This document shows, one piece after another, positions 7,647 through 10,998 of a stretch of 10,998 nucleotides of DNA. The notes under the pieces are model-generated. The model saw only the letters and a program-made list of their open reading frames with translations. It was not told the origin of the DNA and made no database searches. The first letter of the stretch is position 1, and each line of letters opens with the position of its first letter. The position numbers and the translations under genes are program-made. Origin of the DNA: Schwartzia sp. (in: firmicutes) (lineage in GTDB: Bacteria > Bacillota > Negativicutes > Selenomonadales > Selenomonadaceae). Location: contig JAILNL010000110.1 of assembly GCA_024691625.1 (NCBI GenBank), positions 1 to 10,998 on the forward strand, read 5' to 3'.

Positions 7647-8060
7647 TTGGTAAAAGATATCATACACGAAGAAGCCTTCCTAAAACAGCCATCCATCGCT
7701 GCAGAAAAAGCTGATATCCCCATTGCTCAGGATTTATTGGATACTCTTGCGGCGCATAAAGAAAAATGCGTTGGAATGGCAGCCAATATGATTGGTGTAC
7801 TCAAAAATATTATTGTTATCAATACAGGTACAGAGGCAATAGCAATGCTCAATCCTGAGATCACAAAGACCTCCGCAAAACGCTACAAGACTGAAGAAGG
7901 CTGCCTTTCTCTCACAGGAGAGCGCGAAACAGAGCGTTTTGAAAGCATTGAAGTAAAATACCGTGATATGAATTGGAACAAGCAGAAGCAAAAATTCTCG
8001 GGCTTCACTGCTCAGATTATCCAGCATGAAATAGACCACTGCAGGGGAATTCTGATTTGA
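7647..8060 (+). CDS. def: Peptide deformylase, short Gln-to-Met motif-I variant
   Basis: 137 residues from TTG 7647, with AAAGGAG (7632-7638) 8 nt upstream inside the MATE 3' end. A metalloenzyme that removes the formyl group from N-terminal formyl-Met of new proteins. Motif I reads VGMAANMIG (42-50) with Met48 where the classical GLAAPQ motif has Gln. Motif II EEGCLS (83-88) supplies Cys86, and motif III HEIDH (127-131) supplies two metal His and the catalytic Glu. The metal site is therefore complete. The protein lacks any C-terminal extension, ending six residues after motif III. Small GMAANMIG-type deformylases are, from memory, known in Clostridia and relatives, so activity is plausible despite the changed oxyanion residue. 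It is likely a second deformylase, because essential def copies usually sit beside fmt or priA. Terminator 8071-8110 follows. Confidence 0.9.
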   Translation: MVKDIIHEEAFLKQPSIAAEKADIPIAQDLLDTLAAHKEKCVGMAANMIGVLKNIIVINTGTEAIAMLNPEITKTSAKRYKTEEGCLSLTGERETERFESIEVKYRDMNWNKQKQKFSGFTAQIIQHEIDHCRGILI

Positions 8061-8070
8061 TAAATACAGC

Positions 8071-8110
8071 AAAAAGACGGAAGCGCATTCACATGCATTT
8101 CCGTCTTTTT
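8071..8110. terminator. Bidirectional terminator between convergent operons
   Basis: A perfect 12-bp stem, AAAAAGACGGAA (8071-8082) with TTCCGTCTTTTT (8099-8110), plus an inner GCAT/ATGC stem (8085-8088 and 8093-8096). The A-run and T-run flanks make it work on both strands. It ends the deformylase transcript on + and the coiled-coil gene transcript on - (stop 9 nt away). Confidence 0.94.
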
Positions 8111-8118
8111 CAGTCTGC

Positions 8119-8565
8119 TCATCCGAACAAATCATCGAGCAGAGCTCTCTTGGGGATGAACTTCATTTTCTGCTGTCCTGTCAAACGAGTTCCGTCATTC
8201 GCGCGCGGAACAGGAGCGGATTCATCAGGGACCTCCTTATAATGAGGCCGTTTGAAAAATCGATTGACGACTTTTCCTTTTTCATAATGAGTCACCATGA
8301 TCGTCCCATCAGGGAGTACACGGCGGATAATCTCCGTAACCTGCCGCTGTGCCTGCAGTTCTTCAAGTTCTTTTCTAGTTTCATCATTCTGTTCGAGCGT
8401 TTCTTCCAGTGTCTCTCCACGCTCCTCCACGAGACGTTGGAACAAAGACTTAAAATCCTGCTGCTGCGCTTTATTTCGTTGTTTCTTATCGGTCGATGAA
8501 GACGTTGCCGATACCGGCTGCATCCAGAACCCCGGGTGCTCTGTTGATAAATAGAACTCTGCCAT
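8119..8565 (-). CDS. Hypothetical protein with central coiled coil, last gene of the rep operon
   Basis: 148 residues starting at ATG 8563-8565, chosen because AAGGAGGTG sits 6 nt upstream; a longer reading from 8619 would bypass this site. I do not recognise the family. The N-terminal 35 residues are Ser/Thr/Gln-rich and probably disordered. Residues about 36-75 (QDFKSLFQRLVEERGE then a Glu/Gln/Leu-rich run) form a charged coiled-coil-like helix. A compact beta-rich part follows (VLPDGTIMVTHYEKGK, then VNRFFKRPHYKEVPDE), and the chain ends in a hydrophobic/acidic tail (RALLDDLFG). There is no signal peptide or membrane segment. It lies 76 bp after azlD with no terminator between, and ends at the shared terminator. 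A small coiled-coil protein near a plasmid-type rep gene could be a partition or copy-control accessory, but nothing in the sequence shows that. Confidence 0.75.
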   Translation of the reverse strand: MAEFYLSTEHPGFWMQPVSATSSSTDKKQRNKAQQQDFKSLFQRLVEERGETLEETLEQNDETRKELEELQAQRQVTEIIRRVLPDGTIMVTHYEKGKVVNRFFKRPHYKEVPDESAPVPRANDGTRLTGQQKMKFIPKRALLDDLFG

Positions 8566-8574
8566 GTTTTTCAC

Positions 8575-8604
8575 CTCCTTATACCTATATATCGTAGTAA
8601 GGAG
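8575..8604 (-). promoter_or_regulatory. Inverted repeat that could mask the ribosome site of the coiled-coil gene
   Basis: On the minus strand, CTCCTTA (8604-8598) pairs perfectly with TAAGGAG (8581-8575), the Shine-Dalgarno of the gene starting at 8565, around a 16-nt loop. In a read-through transcript from azlD the ribosome site could be sequestered. A 7-bp stem may be only marginally stable. Confidence 0.4.
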
Positions 8605-8641
8605 ATGACTTCTTAACAATAAATTGAATAATATTAGGACT

Positions 8642-8971
8642 TTAAGGGAAGAATTTTTGGACTAAAAGCATATAGACAACTGTTCCGACCAATGTAGAAA
8701 TCAGCATCTGCCTCAGCCATAAATGAGTGATTACAGTACAGATAATTCCTACCAGCTCAGGAATCCCGTGCGAGCCTGTAATAAAAGAAGTATTTTTCAG
8801 GCAGTAAACAACAAGCATCGCAAAAATTGCAGACGGAAGAGCATTGCCAAGATACCTGACGAGAGCAGGCGTCGGTTTTGATGGAGAAAATACAAGAAAA
8901 GGAATGGCCCTGGTAAGAACGCTGGCCAAAGCGCATAACGTTATCGTAACAACCTGTTCAAAGAATGTCAT
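8642..8971 (-). CDS. azlD: AzlD-like branched-chain amino acid export subunit
   Basis: 109 residues with about four hydrophobic segments. The opening ITLCALASVLTRAIPFLVF and the following LVRYLGNALPSAIFAMLVVYCL match the AzlD family, the small partner of AzlC (BrnE in corynebacteria). Together they export branched-chain amino acids and related compounds across the inner membrane. The start ATG overlaps the azlC stop (ATGA, 4 nt), typical of azlCD pairs and indicating translational coupling; an AAGGT element sits 11 nt upstream. Length is normal for the family. The gene shares a transcript with rep and azlC. Confidence 0.93.
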   Translation of the reverse strand: MTFFEQVVTITLCALASVLTRAIPFLVFSPSKPTPALVRYLGNALPSAIFAMLVVYCLKNTSFITGSHGIPELVGIICTVITHLWLRQMLISTLVGTVVYMLLVQKFFP

Positions 8972-9687
8972 GTACCCTGTACCTTCTTTTCAAGGAATCC
9001 CCGTCCCAAAACAAGACTCCCCAGAATCAGAATCATCGTAGGCAGCATAAAAGAATCCGGGCCAAATACGCGAAGGCATATTATCGCAGACAGTATCCCG
9101 ATTCCGGCTGTATAATGCTGTTTTTCGTGCATCCACTGCTCAAGAAAAATAACAACAAACATAGCGGTCATGACAAAATCAAGACCCTTTGTATCGAATG
9201 GCAGGAACCCACCGAAAAGCCCACCCAAGGTCGCCCCCGCAACCCAATAGCACTGGTTCAAAAACGTCACCCATAACATAAACCAACCGCGATCTATTCC
9301 CTGCGGAATTTTCGCCGTATAATTTATAGAAAAGGTTTCATCGCAAAGCCCGTAAATCAAGTACCACCGTTTCCATCCAAGCCCTTTGAATCGATATAGC
9401 ATAGCTATTCCGTAAAAAAGATGACGAGCCTGTATCATAAGCGCCAAAAGGAATACAGCTATAGGGGCAAAAGGTGAAAGGAGCATTGAGACAGCAACGA
9501 ATTCCAACGATCCTCCGAAAATAACCGCTGACATAATCATGGGATATACAAATGAGAATCCGTACGCATTCATATATACTCCATATGCCATTCCCAAAAA
9601 CAAAAATCCGGCAAGAATCGGCAACGTATACGGAACCGCGGCCTTTAATGCCGCTATCCTTGTATCATATGTATTTTTATTATGCAT
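8968..9687 (-). CDS. azlC: AzlC-like branched-chain amino acid export permease
   Basis: 239 residues, normal for AzlC/BrnF, with several hydrophobic segments. Recognisable parts are ILAGFLFLGMAYGVYMNAYG (about 19-38), the conserved IFGGSLEFVAVSMLL, QARHLFYGIAMLYRF, and YGLCDETFSI, which matches the family's LTDETFA-type motif. It is the large subunit of the AzlCD inner-membrane exporter for leucine, isoleucine, valine and analogues. Its ATG shares one base with the rep stop (TAATG), with AAGGAAG as ribosome site 5 nt upstream inside rep, so synthesis is probably coupled to that of the replication initiator. This arrangement is unusual, since azlCD more often sits with an Lrp- or AraC-type regulator. 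No such regulator is in the window. Confidence 0.94.
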   Translation of the reverse strand: MHNKNTYDTRIAALKAAVPYTLPILAGFLFLGMAYGVYMNAYGFSFVYPMIMSAVIFGGSLEFVAVSMLLSPFAPIAVFLLALMIQARHLFYGIAMLYRFKGLGWKRWYLIYGLCDETFSINYTAKIPQGIDRGWFMLWVTFLNQCYWVAGATLGGLFGGFLPFDTKGLDFVMTAMFVVIFLEQWMHEKQHYTAGIGILSAIICLRVFGPDSFMLPTMILILGSLVLGRGFLEKKVQGT

Positions 9688-10688
9688 TACGCTTCCTTAT
9701 TTTTCTCCTTAAAAAGGTTATCCATGTGAGGAGAATGATATCCCTGCTCTTCAAGAGCTCGCTTAAGACTGCCATCCGACGGAGCATGGTAGACCGGCTC
9801 CGGGCGATATACCTGTGTTTCCTCGGTCTTTCTTTTCGAAACCGAATGCTTCACATAAGTATAATCCTTCTCTGACGCATCGTATGTTCTCGTATCGTCA
9901 GTCATATCCTCCGGTACCGCAGAAATATCCATCTTTATCAAGAAGGCAACGATTCGTCTTCCCTCTTTGATGGATTCATAACTCATAACATAATTCGTCT
10001 TCCTATTGATTTCACGAATAGGTCCGTCCAGTACACGGCTACGGAAATGGGCAATCCTGTCATAGGCTCCTTCAGGAACATCAAGCACATTGCGAAGCTC
10101 CTCAACAGAAAATTTTCGTTCTATGATTCCCGTCCCGTTTTTGCGGGCAAAACCCCTATACTGGATTAAAAGCTCAACAAGGCGCCATGCATACGAAGAA
10201 CTCAACGGGAAAATCTGTTTCATCGTGATGCGCGTATAGCCATACTCCTTGTCCAAAAGCTGCAGGAGATACGGCTTCATATCATCACCGAATTTCATAA
10301 TCAGTCCCTCGTCTCCGATATAACGGAAAGACTGAAAGATAACAGACTCACCGCCCTTATCCTTAGGATTTTTGGGATTCTGAGGCGGAAGCTTTACCGT
10401 GTGGGAAAGCATTTTCTTTGCGATGGTCGGGACAACATTAAGATACTTATCATTGCCGAGTGCCGCCGCAAGAGCTGCAGGTTTGATTTTAATCTGTTTG
10501 AATTCGGTCTCATTCCATGGATCTACAGCCTGCAGTGCCAATGCAAAAAGGCGCAGCTGCAAAGTATCCATGCCTTTTCTGACATTAATCAGGGGGTTTG
10601 CCTGATAAATGCTGTCACGAAAAGGAGCAAGTTGAAAGTTTCCGCTTTCTTCTTCAAAGAGGTCTTTTTCATCTTCCTTGCGTTCCAT
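9687..10688 (-). CDS. Rep_3-family (RepB-like) replication initiator of an iteron origin
   Basis: 333 residues from ATG 10686-10688, with GAGGTG 9 nt upstream. An upstream in-frame ATG at 10769 is rejected because it lies inside an iteron and before the promoter. Two winged-helix domains are expected. WH1 spans about 28-180, from YQANPLINVRKGMDTLQLRL to the Rep_3 signature FPLSSSYAWRLVELLIQY (160-177). WH2 spans about 190-252: RKFSVEELRNVLDVPEG, then HFRSRVLDGPIREINRKTNY and a GRR...FLIKM strand. A charged tail follows. Such proteins bind iterons as monomers to open the origin and bind an inverted repeat as dimers to repress their own gene, as in pSC101, F and pPS10. Both kinds of site lie directly upstream (10721-10956). 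The stop overlaps azlC. The call as replication initiator is firm; whether the replicon is a plasmid, a chromid or an integrated element is open. Confidence 0.95.
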   Translation of the reverse strand: MERKEDEKDLFEEESGNFQLAPFRDSIYQANPLINVRKGMDTLQLRLFALALQAVDPWNETEFKQIKIKPAALAAALGNDKYLNVVPTIAKKMLSHTVKLPPQNPKNPKDKGGESVIFQSFRYIGDEGLIMKFGDDMKPYLLQLLDKEYGYTRITMKQIFPLSSSYAWRLVELLIQYRGFARKNGTGIIERKFSVEELRNVLDVPEGAYDRIAHFRSRVLDGPIREINRKTNYVMSYESIKEGRRIVAFLIKMDISAVPEDMTDDTRTYDASEKDYTYVKHSVSKRKTEETQVYRPEPVYHAPSDGSLKRALEEQGYHSPHMDNLFKEKNKEA

Positions 10689-10710
10689 AATCAAATTCAC
10701 CTCAAGATGT

Positions 10711-10739
10711 AGTATATCATTAAGTGTCACACACATCAA
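10711..10739 (-). promoter_or_regulatory. Promoter of the rep-azlC-azlD operon
   Basis: On the minus strand, -35 TTGATG (10739-10734) and -10 TATACT (10716-10711) are separated by exactly 17 bp. Start near 10704 would leave only a short leader before ATG 10688. The -35 lies in the middle of the dyad at 10721-10755, so Rep bound there would exclude RNA polymerase. Confidence 0.82.
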
Positions 10740-10755
10740 CGTCATGTGACACTTA
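10721..10755. promoter_or_regulatory. Inverted-repeat operator for Rep autorepression
   Basis: TAAGTGTCACA (10721-10731) and TGTGACACTTA (10745-10755) are perfect 11-bp arms with a 13-bp spacer. The arm core TGTGACA/TGTCACA resembles the iteron half GTGACAT/GTGTCAT, the usual relation between Rep dimer operators and Rep monomer iterons. The right arm runs into the first iteron. It covers the -35 and most of the spacer of the rep promoter. Confidence 0.8.
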
Positions 10756-10956
10756 CAATTTGGTGTCATTTCGGGCTTACTTTTTGTGACATTTACACTT
10801 TGTCCTTACAATTTGGTGTCATAAAAAACGATTTTATCGGGATTCACATATCACGTCACTTACAATTTGGTGTCATTTTGAGCTTACTTTTTGGTGTTAT
10901 ATCGGCAGAAAAAAAATAAAAAATTTTTCATTTTTCCAACTTACTTTTTGTGACAT
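10752..10956. repeat. Iteron array, probable replication origin
   Basis: Six direct repeats of 17-18 bp. Type A, CTTACAATTTGGTGTCAT, is at 10752-10769, 10805-10822 and 10859-10876 (three identical copies). Type B, CTTACTTTTTGTGACAT, is at 10776-10792 and 10940-10956 (identical). A hybrid, CTTACTTTTTGGTGTTAT, is at 10883-10900. Type A copies are spaced 53-54 bp apart, and A is followed by B or the hybrid at exactly 24 bp twice. The block from 10750 recurs at 10857 over about 37 bp with two mismatches, 107 bp apart. A degenerate copy may sit at 10792-10804. Placement directly upstream of a Rep_3 gene marks it as the origin or incompatibility/copy-control region. Confidence 0.9.
10909..10936. 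other. A/T-rich stretch inside the iteron region (candidate DNA unwinding element)
   Basis: About 28 bases that are A or T except for one C, between the hybrid iteron (ends 10900) and the last iteron (starts 10940). Iteron origins typically melt at an adjacent A/T-rich segment. The 42 bases after the last iteron (10957-10998) are also A/T-rich and contain GCAA three times at 6-bp intervals (10981, 10987, 10993). No clear DnaA box was found before the window ends. Confidence 0.5.
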
Positions 10957-10998
10957 AAAAAATATTTACATCGCTAAATTGCAATAGCAAATGCAACA

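Noticed and set aside
8242-8554. Plus-strand open frames over the coiled-coil gene
   Set aside because: No ribosome sites, and composition typical of antisense translation of a Glu/Gln-rich coding region.
8566-8619. Longer start for the coiled-coil protein (from 8619)
   Set aside because: The added residues would be encoded across the clear AAGGAGGTG ribosome site that serves ATG 8565.
9718-9726. DnaA-box-like TTATCCATG
   Set aside because: It has two mismatches to TTATCCACA, is a single copy, and lies within rep coding sequence far from the iterons.
10689-10769. 27-residue N-terminal extension of the Rep protein (start at 10769)
   Set aside because: That start codon lies inside the first iteron and upstream of the promoter, and has no ribosome site. 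The ATG at 10688 has GAGGTG at the right distance.

Overview
The window carries the 3' part of a propionate-pathway operon and, at its other end, a complete plasmid-type replication module. It fits an anaerobic Negativicute (Selenomonadales/Veillonellales-like). Heterodimeric methylmalonyl-CoA mutase with MeaB, strong AGGAGG ribosome-binding sites, roughly 50% GC and Firmicute-style terminators all suit that group. The taxon is an inference from gene content; no rRNA or marker gene is present.

Left part (2-5492, + strand): mutA (5' end outside the window), mutB and meaB, followed by a gene for an MsrA-fold protein. MutAB interconverts succinyl-CoA and (R)-methylmalonyl-CoA with adenosylcobalamin, and MeaB is its GTPase chaperone. 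The genes overlap or sit 10-15 nt apart, so they form one operon ending at the terminator at 5454-5492. The MsrA-like protein keeps the family scaffold but has lost the catalytic Cys and three further pocket residues. It looks like a pseudoenzyme encoded in the B12-mutase operon.

Middle part (5493-8110, + strand): a Cys-rich DUF1847-type protein with its own promoter and terminator, a MATE-family multidrug exporter, and a short peptide deformylase starting at TTG 2 nt after the MATE gene. A perfect 12-bp-stem bidirectional terminator (8071-8110) ends this block and separates it from the convergent minus-strand operon.

Right part (8119-10998, - strand): a Rep_3-family replication initiator, azlC, azlD and a coiled-coil protein of unknown function. 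Rep/azlC overlap by 1 nt and azlC/azlD by 4 nt. Upstream of rep lies a textbook iteron origin: a promoter (TTGATG-17-TATACT) buried in an 11-bp-arm dyad, six 17-18 bp iterons of two alternating types, and an A/T-only stretch. Either a core-metabolism operon sits on a secondary replicon (plasmid or chromid), or an iteron plasmid has integrated or been domesticated in the chromosome. The exporter pair coupled to rep is the other unusual feature.

No tRNA, rRNA, CRISPR array, transposase or insertion sequence was seen. No gene-free stretch exceeds 300 bases except 10689-10998, which holds the rep promoter and iteron origin.
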